DNA from: Stramenopiles sp. TOSAG23-6
Taxonomy: Eukaryota; Sar
Length of the DNA: 29,767 nucleotides
Reading direction: 5' to 3'
Assembly (NCBI GenBank): GCA_900128565.1
Contig: LT635968.1
Location: 1 to 29,767, forward strand
Part shown: piece after piece, positions 11,201 through 22,292 of the stretch
Layout of the letters: each line of letters starts with the position of its first letter
How positions within the stretch are numbered: the stretch's first letter is position 1
Notes under the pieces: generated by a model
The model's database searches: none
The model's input: the letters and a program-made list of their open reading frames with translations, nothing else
What the model was told of the DNA's origin: nothing
Program-made: the position numbers and the translations under genes

Positions 11201-14200
11201 TAAGTGCATTTGGAGAAGAATATTCAGACGGGGATCTATTGAAATTAGCTGAATTTAATATCGCCGAAACAAACTTTGAGAAAGACAAAGATTCAGATAC
11301 TAGAAGTTTATCAAGAACATCATCGCCTACAAATTTGGATAATTCTAAGCCCAATGAAAATGTCGATCTGGCATCTAAGAATAGCCCAGAAGATCCAAAG
11401 TTTGGTGTTGATTTTCCAGAATTACCAGATTTTATAGATAAGAATGATGTTAACGAAATTAACTTTGAAACTGAACATGAAGACAAGAATGAACTATCAA
11501 GTAGTGGAAATTATGAATTATATACATTGAAAAATCATCCAGATGCAAACACGCGCGAATGGCATTCAATATTACGTGAAGGTGGTGATGTTCGAGCGAT
11601 GATTGCTGAAAAAGCGCGAATGGATGCAATTGCAGACGCAATTCGTTTAGCATCGGAAGCCGATCAAAATATATTCGCAGGAGTTGACGATGACATGGTA
11701 AGCTCGGGTGAAGGGAAACTGTACAACTTCAAGACAGAGTTTCGCGCCGAAGGTGATTATCGTACAATGCAGCTATTAAATCTAGAAAACACTAATAAAA
11801 ACAAGAATGAGAATGAGTTTGAACGATTGTTAGGTAATCATAAGGCCAATGATAATAGTGACATTTCTTATGACTCTAGCTCTAACGACAGTATGGCAAG
11901 TTCCGGTGTTGAAAAACCATTCTGTATCCGTGATGGAGTACATTTGAATGGTGATAGTGATGAAGAAAATGTATATGGCACTGTCATGAGCGATTCATCT
12001 GCGTACGACAGTAATTGGTCTGGTCCTGGTGCAATTTCAGATAGCAGTGGTTTGTTAGATTTATTTGAGCTAAAGGATGGTTTATCGCCATTTGCTGAAG
12101 GTCGGTTAGCTCGGACCCAAAGACAAATCAGAAATGGAATTCTTGATGATGCGTATATACCAGGTGTATTAAATCATCCTAAACACATGCGAAGATTCGA
12201 CCCTAGACGCGTAGAAATTTTTGACCAGGAAGTTGTTTTGGCTAAATGTATTAAAGATTATGATTGGATGGTGGAGGGCGATATCGATGAAGTATTGGTG
12301 GGCACAATGGTGCTCGTTCTGGATAACAACTTTGATGCTCGTCCTGGTCCTTGCAGTCCCGATGATAAATGGATGGTACGTGATATCCACAATTCCAAAA
12401 ATGTTGGCACAGCCTTCGGTCATTGTTTCGAAGTAATTTCCAAGAGACCATTAGGAAAGTCACGAATGGGTTGCTTACAAAAGTTTTACGCAGAATATGC
12501 TCCAAGTCGTAAAGGTTTATTAACAGTAGAAAATACTCTATTGCGATATCAAAACAAGGAACAAAAGCTCTTCAACTTATTACATAAAAAGTATGGCAGT
12601 GCCCCAGAGGAATTAATTCTACCAATGTTCGAAGCTCCAAAATCTGAGGATTTATCAATTGGTATGCTTGTTGAAGTCAATGTCAGAGGTAAAGGCAAAT
12701 GGTTCAAAGGATTTATTCGTCGTCGTAGAGGTCGCCAACGATTTGATGTAGAACTAAAGGATGGCGATCCAGACTTAATTTTATATGCTAGCGACCTATA
12801 TAGTGCCGGAGAAGACGATGGAAGTTTATCTGATGAAACTCTTAATCAATCTGAAGATTCCGACGAATGGACTTCTGTAGGAACCATAGATGACGATGAA
12901 GTGAAGGTGATTGAACAAAAAGAAGTAAAGGTACCAAAATTTCTTCAATTAGCGAAACAAACTCAAAATAGAACCCCGACTAAACCAATTCTTGTGAAAA
13001 CAAAAGTGTCAAAGAGAACAAAGGACAACCTTTTTAGACATAAAATTGCATCACTATGTTGGGATGGAGGTGAAAAGGTCGTTGTCGGTACACTCAGTGG
13101 ACAAGTAAGAGAAGTATGGGTCAACGACGATAAAAAGACAATCGATGTTAATAAGAATCCAGTTGTACATGGTCAATGGCAATGGGATTGGGTCAGAAGG
13201 ATAACTACGGACAGCTATGATATGCATAAGCCTATTGCAATGTGCTTTCGTAATCGTCATAATGAGTTCTTTACAGTCGACGGGGCTTTACTTTCTGTCT
13301 ATACGTTTGAACATCATTTGGCTCCATTAAAAAGGAATAAAAGAAGAAAAGCAGTTTACATGAGACAGAATGGAAAACTACGATTATCTGAGTCATGTCG
13401 TTCTACCCCTGACGGAAAGCTTGTAGCTGTTGGGCACACAGGAATATTTGGTATTGGATTCTCAACATGCACACTATATGACACAGATACTTTGAAACCA
13501 ATGTACTTCTTTCGTGACACTGAAAGAAGCAACCTTAGCACAACGACTTGTATTCAGTTCAGTAAAGACGGGAAATTTATAGCAACTGGTATGAGCAATG
13601 GATATGTACACATCAGGCAAGTTGAAGAATTTTATGAAAACAAAACAAAACGGTTCGTACTAAAATGTTCAATAAATATGTCAGAAAATCACGAACGAAT
13701 TGAGCAAATGGATTGGTCCACTTCAAATGCTAACTTAAGAGCTACAGACAAACTAGGGAATTTAAGATATGCTAATTTGAAAAATTTAGAAACTGCAGAT
13801 TTTATATGGCAGAAAGACACTCTTGCAATTGTAGCTCAATCTACATCGTGGGTGACATTCACCTGTAGGGATTCATTTTGTAACATAAAACGACATAGTA
13901 CAAACAGACTAACATTTGACGGAAATCATATACCAACGACAGGTTGCAAAACAATGAAACATAATAAGAGACAATATATTGCTGCTGGTGCACCAGGTGG
14001 ATCATTGCTGTTTATGAGCTATCCTTGGATCAGGGGGAGAGCAAATTATAAATATCATTTACATACTTCAGGAATTCGTCAAATGGAATTTTCTTTTGAT
14101 GGCAAATCTCTTGCTGTTTGCGGAGGAATAGATAGAGCTATTTCGTTATGGTCAAAAGAGTATGTGGAACAAATGTTTGAGTGGGGAATTTCATTAGATT

Positions 14201-17200
14201 TTACACAATACTTATTAGAAAAAGATGCGTGGTATATGAGCCCAGAAGAAAATTCATTCGTCTCTAAATCAATGTTAGTAGAAGATGGAAAATTGCGAAA
14301 AGCAGGAATTCCTTTAAACATGTCTTTAGTATGGTGTTATTCCCCAGTTTGCTCCGATGTTTTCTACACACAAAATCATGAAGTTGTATTCTATTCAGAA
14401 TCAGTCGCTGTGGTATACAACAAGAAAAGACACCAACAGAAGTTTTTCGAGAAACATATGGCTGATATTTCGTGCATTGCTCGATCTAACAAAGGTGATG
14501 TTGTGGCCACAGGCGACGTGTATCATACCCCAATGATTCGTGTATGGAATAGCATGACAATGCAAGAGTCATGCGCATTAAAGTTAGATACAAAAGAAGG
14601 CGTAGATTGCATCGCCTTCAGTAAGGACGATTTGTCGTTGGCTGTAATCGGAAAAGATGCGGAGCATACATTAAGTATCTTCCGATGTAATGGCCCACAC
14701 TGGGGATTTGGAGGAAATCTTTTAGCATCACACGGAATTGGTCCCGCACCATGTATATCTGTTAGCTTTACTCCATGGTATGATTTGCCAATTATGACTG
14801 TTTCGTTAGACACCGTTAAGTTCTGGCAATTACGAGGGCGGAATCTGCGTTGGATATTTTCTATAGATGAAGATGAGGAAAACTTGAAAAAGCAACAAGA
14901 AGTAGATATTGAAATTGGTGATGGTCTTCCTACAAATATTCGATGGTTAGGAATGAATGACAATAATGACCTAGAAGTTGTCGATGGTGTACAAAAAATG
15001 TACAGATCTGACGGAAATGAACGTGCTGTAACACCTATCACCATCCTACGCACAGCAACTGAAGATAATAACACCAAAACTCAGGACGGCGAAACTGATG
15101 ATACAAGTCCAGAATACATTGCAGCGCAAATGAGAGACACATGCACACTGTTATTTGGTAAAGTTAATTCAGAAACAAAAAACGATGAAAGTAAAAACAA
15201 AGCACACAGGATTAACTCTGAAAAGAAAAAAAACGAATACGACTTTATACCTCTTCAAGGAGCTCAGTTGTTACCTATGACGAATAATGATTCTAAGTCA
15301 AGTGAAGATGACAATAAAAAGGGCGCGAAGAAGTCACGTCGTAAATCTTTATCAGGCGCCATAGTCCACGGGATTGATAGTGAAATATTAAACCCATTTG
15401 CATCTATTCAAGGGAAACATCGGAGTTCGATTGAAAAATTAGCAAAATCGAAAAAACAAAATTGGATAGCACCACCTGGATTAGGTGTCTGCTTGATTAG
15501 TAATCTTCGTTACATGGAAAATGAGATTGATGGGCTAATTTCTCTGAAAGGTCTTTCTAGTAATGTAGCTGGTGGAGTTGGCTCATTTGAGATAGGTTTT
15601 GGTGAAAGCTTATCAAGCGATAAAGAATATAAATTACAAAACGATAAAGATTCTTCAGCATCTTCTAGTTCAGATGAAATGGAATATGTAAATGAAGAAA
15701 ATAAGGATTTGGTTCTTCAACAAAGGAATGTTTTAGATACTTTGCGAAATAAAAACAAACCAGTTAGGCTTATTCAGCGAACAGACAAGCCGGGCAAGAG
15801 AAAACTAAAAATACATACTGGGCTAAGCATTGATACAGATTTAAACGAAGGATTAATTAGCCCGCCAGGGACTTTGAGTCCGTCAAGACCATCTACAAAT
15901 TCAAGCTTGGTAAGCCTACGACAGATGAGTTCTGTGTTGGAGAGTGACCGCTTTTCAAGAGACGGAAAAAAAAATAGTAGGTTCAGTTTTCAGCCAGATT
16001 CTCGAAGAAGCAGCGCTAAATCAGGAAAACGAAACAGTGGTGTACAAATGAGTTCCCCACAGTCATCTGAAGGAAGTCGGCGCCAGTCCGTTCAGTCGTC
16101 AAATAAGAGGAACAATCGTCGAATGAGTAAAGATCTCACTAATATAGGAGGAAACACATTGAAGCAAAACCTAAAGAATATAACAACTACAGCTGGGCAA
16201 ATAAATGAAAATACTTCATCAAACAGGCGGATGAGTAAGACTGGCAAGATGAGAAGATTGAGTAAAATCTCAGGTGGGCGTAGATTAAGTCAGTCAATAA
16301 AAATGAAAAATGTAAAAAGAAATACCAGAAGGTTGAGTAAAGAGTTGACTACTATGGCGAATGAAAGGCGAATGAGCAAAAAGGAAAGTACACGATATAT
16401 TCGACGCTTGAGTGAATCAGAATCAAAGCGAGTAAATTCGTTGGATAAAAATGGAATGCGAAGATTAAGCCGAGTTTGTGACTTGGGCTCTTATCAAGGA
16501 AGAAGTTCCCGTCAAAGTCACAGGCTTAGCTTTGTTAGAAAAGACTCGCGTGCGAGTAAGGCTCTGAAACGCATGAGTAGCATAAGTAACTCTTACGGCG
16601 ATGACAATGTTGTCGAGCAAGCATCCCATACTGCGGATATTCTAGACGAAGATGACACTGCAGTAGCCGCCCAGATACTGTGTATTACTCAATTTGGTGA
16701 ATTCATGATAGGTGGTGACGTAGATGGGTTTCTTGTTATATTTGAGTACGAGATCATAACAGAAAGAGTCAATGCGCATAATGATGAAATACTTTGTTTG
16801 CATTCAACTTCCATGGGCCTCGCAAGTGGCAGTACCGATGGTATAGTCAAACTTTGGAACCATCGCCTGATAATGACCCATCAGTATAATATGTATCAAA
16901 TGCCTAGTTCATGTATACGAAGTATCTTTTGGAACACCGAAGCGGATTCAATTCTGGCAGCGATGGAGGACGGTAAAGTTGTTGAGGTTACCATTCATAG
17001 TGGAACAGTTACAGAAATCATGGATGCTCACCATGATGATGTCATTATTGATTTAGCGACACACCCAGTAAACCCCCTGCTTGTGAGTATCGGTGCTGAT
17101 AGACGGATGAACATTATACATACCCAAAACCAAGGAATCATAAGAAAAACACAATTTGATACAGACCCAACTGCAGTGTGTTGGTTCCCCAAAAGCAATT

Positions 17201-18012
17201 TTATTGCCGTTGGCTTCAAAGAGGAATTTAGTTCTCAAAAAGCAACGAACCCATGTTGGGCAATATGTAGTGGAGTAAATCTTTCCATTTGTTTTGTCGG
17301 GGTGCAGACAAAAGAGACTATAACGTCACTATGTATATCACCCGATGAAAAAACTCTCGTTGCAATGACCAAAAAAAATAAGATTGTTTTATATTCAACA
17401 AGTCCTCAGAATAATTCATTGGTATCGAACATAACATGTAATTTGATCAGATGTATCGATGTTACGACAGTCTTACCTATCCATCATATGGGATTCCGAC
17501 CGGACGGAAGAATTCTACAATTTTTTCGTGCCCACGAATCAGGGAAGGCTCGAATACAAAGTGTTATTGACCTAGATGAAACGGATGAAGCGTTAAAAGA
17601 GTTTGATGCTGATAGCGGTGCTGCTTCAGAAGATTGGAGAGGAGTCTGGATTAGTATCGAAGCAGCAAATGACGCATTGCTGGTATTTACACGACCATCG
17701 CATCAAAATCCATCTTATACAAAACTTGTTGACGCAAGCCATGGGACTGATAAAGAATTGAACTTTAGAGGATTCAACATTGATCGTTATAAATGTAAAG
17801 CAAAGCTTGGATTTCCCCATGCTTCCGTCGCAAAGTATGATAGCTCAGGCAATGTTCTTTTCATTACAAATATGAATCGCCCGTCTTTGATGCAATATAG
17901 ACTGAAGGTTGTAGATTTAAGAACACAAAATAAAAAATCTGCTGGCCCAAAACGAGTTGAAATGCGAACTAGTATTGTGTATGGAGCTGAACGAGATGGT
18001 GTCAAATGGTAA
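5242..18012 (+). CDS. Giant EMAP/EML-like WD40 protein with N-terminal EF-hand
   Basis: Exon 1 (5242-6931) and exon 2 (7040-18012) join in frame to about 4,220 residues, roughly twice the size of animal EML5/6. The N-terminus MGQKIGK could be N-myristoylated. One EF-hand loop is at residues 77-88 (DTDGDDTIDLLE), then a coiled coil. HELP-type motifs that begin EMAP tandem-propeller units appear at about 391 (KLSWIYGYDG), 1319 (LELSWVYGFD) and 2992 (SLVWCYSPV), each followed by many WD40 blades such as DGIVRVWDIKTH. Between them lie a Lys/Arg/Glu-rich coiled coil (about 1645-1720), acidic Ser-rich linkers and a Tudor/Agenet-like basic segment (near 2450, KGKWFKGFIRRRRGR). A basic Ser-rich tail segment has 11 RRxS sites. 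EMAP-like proteins bind microtubules, so an axonemal or cytoskeletal scaffold is likely. Two codons contain an N (8893, 9335). Confidence 0.87.
6932..7039 (+). mobile_element. Introner-like intron in the EMAP-like gene
   Basis: GTATGTTTTAATT...TTTTGTACCTAACAA...GAAATATTTTTCCAAAATACAT, 108 bp. Removal joins gca t | ct gac in frame and links the HELP/WD40 exon to the long exon; without removal the frame stops at TAA 6940-6942. Confidence 0.9.
15990..16480 (+). other. RRxS motif array within the EMAP-like protein
   Basis: This low-complexity, basic and Ser-rich stretch encodes eight RR(L/M)S motifs plus RRSS and RRQS within about 160 residues (for example NRRMSKD, MRRLSKI, TRRLSKE, ERRMSKK, IRRLSES); one more, RRKS, lies at about 15336. 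RRxS is the consensus of PKA and related basophilic kinases. The repetition is at protein level; the DNA units are not tandem copies. Confidence 0.85.
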
Positions 18013-18091
18013 ATATTTATATCCATTAGTTCGAGTTAAGAATGCACTCTTACACGTTTTCAAATAAAGGAATATCAATTTATTTATTTAT
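18013..18091. other. Short convergent spacer
   Basis: 79 bp separate the stop of the EMAP-like gene from the stop of the ATP-grasp gene. It contains a TTTA repeat (about 18080-18093) reaching the ATP-grasp stop codon. The two 3' UTRs probably overlap. Confidence 0.6.
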
Positions 18092-19788
18092 TTATGATGA
18101 GAAAGAATCAATACTTGAAGAATTAATTCCTGCTTTTTTTTTCATTTTATCTTTACCCATCAATATATCAATTGAAGCACGTTCATGTGAAGGAACACCA
18201 TTGAATGAACTTTTATTAGAATAAGCCTTATCATCCGATTCAGATGTATTTGAATCTGAATGATAGTTGTCAACATCAGAAACGAAAGGGGATATAGCGG
18301 GAGATGTGGATACTGTAGAAGGTTCTATATTGGATTGTAACACTAATGCTCGAGGAACAATTGAAGCATCGGATTGAGTTCGTCTTAAGACTTTTTTTTT
18401 TTTTTTTGAGATTACTTCGATACTGTTTCGTCTTCGATTTTTTTTTGGTTGTTTCGATTTATTGCGAATATTTTTATAGAATGGGAATAAAGGTTTCTCT
18501 CCTTTCCTCGCATTATCCTTACATACTTTGGCAGCGTATTTGAGGATACGATGAAGTACTGTATAATCAATACCACTATTTCTAATACAGTGACTATATA
18601 TCTGTGGATTTGAATTAAGTTCAATAATATAGCCACCCCCTGATTTATACGATTTACTTAAATCTCCTAAGAAATCAATTCCAATCATCTTTTGGTCTGG
18701 AAACATTGCTGCTACAGTTTCACACATTTTAAAATTGTGTTTGTGCATAGCAGCAATAGGAAATCGAAATGCTTCAGCACCAAGTGACACATTTGCTTTA
18801 TCCTGTACTACTCGCCACTCATGTCTTTTGGAAAAATATTTCACAAAAAAAACTCGTTAGGTACAAAATTTCGTACAAAAAAAATCGAAGTTGAAAAAAA
18901 ATCAAACATACATCATTCTCGGGAACATCGTCAAATGGACCTAATGTTTTACTCACTTTTATTATTGATATCCGACTTCGTTTTCTAATTCGATTATGTT
19001 TAGCTACAAGTTCAGCAGTTGTGGATGAACCATCCCCTAAAACACGAGCTGGAACCCTAACAGCTATATCGCATATTACCCCTCCAAGCAGAAGAATCCT
19101 ATAGTCATGACCTGACACCTGTTTTTGAATTATACATGGTGATGAATTACTTTTCCATTCTTGTGACAAAGCAACCTTAATTTCTTGAAGCGAGCTTAAC
19201 CCCATAACAACTCCTTTCCCCTGAGAACCTTTAATTGGTTTTACCACATAGGGTGGAAAAGTTTTTTTTGGAAGTCGTGGTTCTACACCCAGGTCACGAT
19301 GAACAATAACAGTTGGACAAACAGGCATGTATTGTGAAAAAATATTACAAGAGTTTTGTTATTAGGTACAAAATTTTTCAAAAAAAAAAATAGGTAAAAA
19401 AAATAATGAAAACGTACATAGATTTGGCCGATAAGAATCGATGCGTTTCAAATTTATCTTTCATTACCTTTGCAGAACGTGTGCAACTCAAACACTGAAA
19501 CTTATGTTTCTTAATGATGAATCCAGGATCACCTCTTGGAGGTCTAATATACACTTGACTATTTCTTTTTGACATAACTTCGACATTCCAACCAGATAGG
19601 TGTTTAGCAGCATCAGCATACAGATTTGTGTACTGTGAACGACACCTTCGAGGAACACTGCGAAATTTTTTTTCAACCCTAGCCCAATTGATTCTGACAA
19701 AAAGTGAGTTATGTGGGTCCTCGCAATCCCCAAATTCGTTTATACTATTTTCAGTGGAAATATTTGGAGAACTCAAACACATTCCCAT
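18092..19788 (-). CDS. ATP-grasp ligase-like protein related to cyanophycin synthetase / GshAB
   Basis: Three exons (19788-19418, 19326-18912, 18820-18092) give 504 residues. The start MGMCLSSP fits dual N-myristoylation/palmitoylation (Gly2, Cys4), suggesting membrane attachment. The ATP-grasp fold runs from about residue 115 to 335: KDKFETHRFLSAKSM before the domain, VVKPIKGSQGKGV (ATP-binding Lys and Gly loop), QKQVSGHDYRILLLGG, RVPARVLGDGSST, and the metal-binding ELNSNPQI at about 328. RVPARVLGDG and the surrounding pattern are typical of the ATP-dependent amide ligases in cyanophycin synthetase and bifunctional glutathione synthetase. The Mur-ligase half of cyanophycin synthetase is absent, so polymer synthesis cannot be assumed. 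The tail (about 390-504) is Lys- then Ser/Asp-rich, including a 16-base A-run encoding KKKKK. Substrate unknown; possible bacterial origin of the domain is inference. Confidence 0.78.
18821..18911 (-). mobile_element. Introner-like intron 2 of the ATP-grasp gene
   Basis: Read on the - strand: GTATGTTTG, TTGTACGAAATTTTGTACCTAACG, GAAATATTTTTCCAAAAGACAT. Removal joins aat gat | gag tgg in frame inside the ATP-grasp domain. ATG is repeated at both ends. Confidence 0.9.
19327..19417 (-). mobile_element. Introner-like intron 1 of the ATP-grasp gene
   Basis: On the - strand it runs from GTACGTTTTC through TTTTGTACCTAATAAC to TTCACAATACAT. Removal joins tct at | g cct, giving KSMPVCPTV, the expected continuous segment before the ATP-binding loop. 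Confidence 0.9.
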
Positions 19789-20113
19789 CTTGTGTTACAT
19801 GCACCAACTTCAGCACAATAGCAACATGGCCTTATCGGCCATAGTGGCAAAATATTTTTGACGCACTTATGCCACTGAGCTGAAACTAATAACTTCTGAC
19901 GCGTTATTATCTGAATGGATAAGCAAATCACACACACAGCTATATGTGCAGAAATATTAAATCAATTAAGTTTACAGAAAATATCACTAATATGGATGGC
20001 ACTGAATTAACGGAAAATTTAACGTAAAGAATATCGATATCTGTACCGGGAAACCGGGTACCTAGTAATCAAACTTTTATCTTTATTATGAGCAAATGGA
20101 TAATTATATTTTT
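19789..20113. other. Intergenic region between sulfite oxidase and ATP-grasp genes
   Basis: 325 bp between the sulfite oxidase stop and the ATP-grasp ATG, both on the - strand, so it carries the 3' UTR of the former and promoter of the latter. A near-perfect hairpin (GTACCGG-GAAA-CCGGGTAC) lies at about 20043-20061. No gene or introner element seen. Confidence 0.55.
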
Positions 20114-22028
20114 CTACTCATCACTGTCATCGACAATAATATTAACTCTGTCCCACGAATTATTAAGGATTCCACGTAAATTCCAGATTGACGCAGGATT
20201 CTCAGGTTGTGTATTGAAAGATTCATCAATTGCTCTAACACAAAGTTCAACATTTCTACCTTTTTTGTCATTCACTACAGAAATTTCAGTGGGAAGACCA
20301 ATACTTTTATCACCATCTTCAGAAAGCACAACATCAGCCTCCCATAGAGTCCATGTACTGTGAAAAAAATATTTCAAAAATTTGAAATTCATTAATAAGG
20401 TAATTTGATGCAAAAAAAATATTTCAAAAATTTGATACAAAAAAAAATAAATTTGAAATTCGTGATGTAGACGTACATGCCCAGGCTTTGCCTAAAGGTT
20501 GTTGTGATCCTTCTTTTAATGTAGCAGTGTGCCAATTTTCACCACCATCAGCCGAGACATCAACCCGAACAATTTTTCTACCACCACCAGCCCAAGCATA
20601 GCCAGCAACTGAAATAGCTTCACCTTTTTCTGCTTCAATCACTTCACCTTCTTGAGGATAAGTGATTGCAGACTGTACAGGTAACTCTTGTACTGAATGT
20701 CCTTCATTCACATCAACACCAGAAAAATCTCGAATATTAGGACTATATCCTCTATATGCCTTACCTCTCTGCCATGTGCTATATGCCTCTTCATGACTTA
20801 AAGTGATCTTGTCCACCCATTTGACAGAACGAGCACCCAAATGACCTGGTACTAAAACTCGTACAGGATATCCATGTTCTGGTGGTAATTCTTCACCATT
20901 CATTTCAAAGGCAAGCAAAACATCTCCTTGGTGACTGCATGCCTTATGCACGGATACCGATGCGTCATATGGTTTATCTGTAGCAGTAAATTGAACATAT
21001 TTTGCACCCTTTTCCATTGCATCATTTTCAGAATCCACACCAGCAAGACGAAGAACATCACGTAACCAAACGCCACCAAATTCTGCAGTAGACATTGCAC
21101 CTCTGCCCCAAGGTAAACCTTGTGTAGGTCGAATCTCATTTAATCCAGAACGTCTGTTGCCTGCGCACTGTAAAGTCATCACAATTTTTTGTTTGTCAAA
21201 AAGATTTTTCAGATCGTCAATAGTCAAATCCAATTCAACTGAAAGAGATTTACCTCTTATCTTTAATCGATAATCTTTCGGATCAACTTTTGGAACAGGA
21301 AAATGATGACGACAATAAAACAATCCCTTTGGTGTAATATATTTTTCACCTATGAGCGAGGCAGGAGGTTCAGCATTAAAGGCACGCTCAGTATGCACGT
21401 TGAGTGCTGCGCTACGATGACCAGTACCAAATTTAGGTTCATCTATATAAGGATCATCCAATGCCATTGGCTTTGCCTCATTAGGTGCGACATTTCCGAT
21501 GCGCATTTGTCTCAGTGTGTCAGCTATTAGTGCAGCAGGTCCGCTAGCTAAGTGCTGTTGATAAATATCCCAATATGGACCAACATCGGCACCAGCGGCC
21601 ATTGCAATACGGTTCCCACCAGGATGTACGGATATGAAATCAGTAATATCATAAACACCATCTTTATAGGTAACCCATACACCGTTCTCGCTAGTCTTGT
21701 GTTCTGCAATCTCTGCTCTAGTGTATGTGGGAAGACCACTCTTACGCTGCCCAATACTATCTAAAGGATTCGTTTGAGATGATTCAGCAGCCGCTACTAA
21801 TGAAATAGATGACATCGATGATTCACCACCACATATAAATTTGTCGAAACCATTCAAAGCAAGAAACGAGCCTGCTGCAAACACAGAAGCAGCAACTCCA
21901 AGTTTTGAATAATTTGTTCCAGAAGAAGATCTAGAGCTAGAGCCAACAAAACGAACGCATGAACGATACTTACATATACTCGCTCGTAAAGGCTTCGCAA
22001 ATATACTTGAAACACCACGAGAAATCAT
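20114..22028 (-). CDS. SUOX: Sulfite oxidase, mitochondrial
   Basis: Two exons (22028-20477 and 20352-20114) give 596 residues, close to animal sulfite oxidases. The N-terminus (MISRGVSSIFAKPLRASICK, Arg/Ser-rich, then a hydrophobic stretch) looks like a mitochondrial intermembrane-space presequence. The cytochrome b5 domain is at about 105-180 with heme ligands in HPGG (135) and a His near 159. The molybdopterin domain has the catalytic Cys in MTLQCAGNRR (Cys288), followed by RGAMSTAEFGGVWL and PEHGYPVRVLVPGHLGARS. The C-terminal dimerisation domain ends IWNLRGILNNSWDRV. The enzyme oxidises sulfite to sulfate and passes electrons to cytochrome c; it needs molybdenum cofactor and heme. The single intron falls in the conserved AWAWTLW-like segment. 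It is transcribed divergently from RibB. Confidence 0.95.
20353..20476 (-). mobile_element. Introner-like intron in the sulfite oxidase gene, diverged core
   Basis: On the - strand it starts GTACGTCTAC and ends TTTTTTCACAGTACAT. The usual palindrome/CTAAC box is replaced by ATTACCTTATTAATG, and TTTTTGAAATATTTTTTT occurs twice. Removal gives AWA-WTLW, matching the invariant family sequence. The CAG near the end is not used: splicing there breaks the frame. Confidence 0.88.
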
Positions 22029-22292
22029 CCTGCTTCTATCAAGCCTTTCTATTAATAAATCGTTTGGTGGTTGTCGAGTTGTTTGCTACTAATATTCATC
22101 CGGTAATATCAGATAATCTTCGAAGAATCCATTCAAGGTTATTGATCAACAATGTCATTTTTTTGCAGGTCAAAACAAAAGCCTGATACCCGGTACCAAT
22201 AGTAGAATTCGAGTGATTCGAGTCAAAGTTTGTGTTCACAACAGCCAACACGTTCTCCATATACCTAGTAAATATAGTCGGAATACATATAA
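22029..22292. promoter_or_regulatory. Divergent intergenic region between sulfite oxidase and RibB
   Basis: 264 bp head-to-head spacer that must hold both promoters. It includes a GATACCCGGTACC motif at 22185-22197, echoed by CCGGGTACC near 20055. No TATA box is evident. Confidence 0.4.

Noticed and set aside
20353-20360. CAG in CACAGTACAT as a 3' splice site in sulfite oxidase
   Set aside because: A join after that AG shifts the frame; the join after ACAT restores the conserved WTLW segment.
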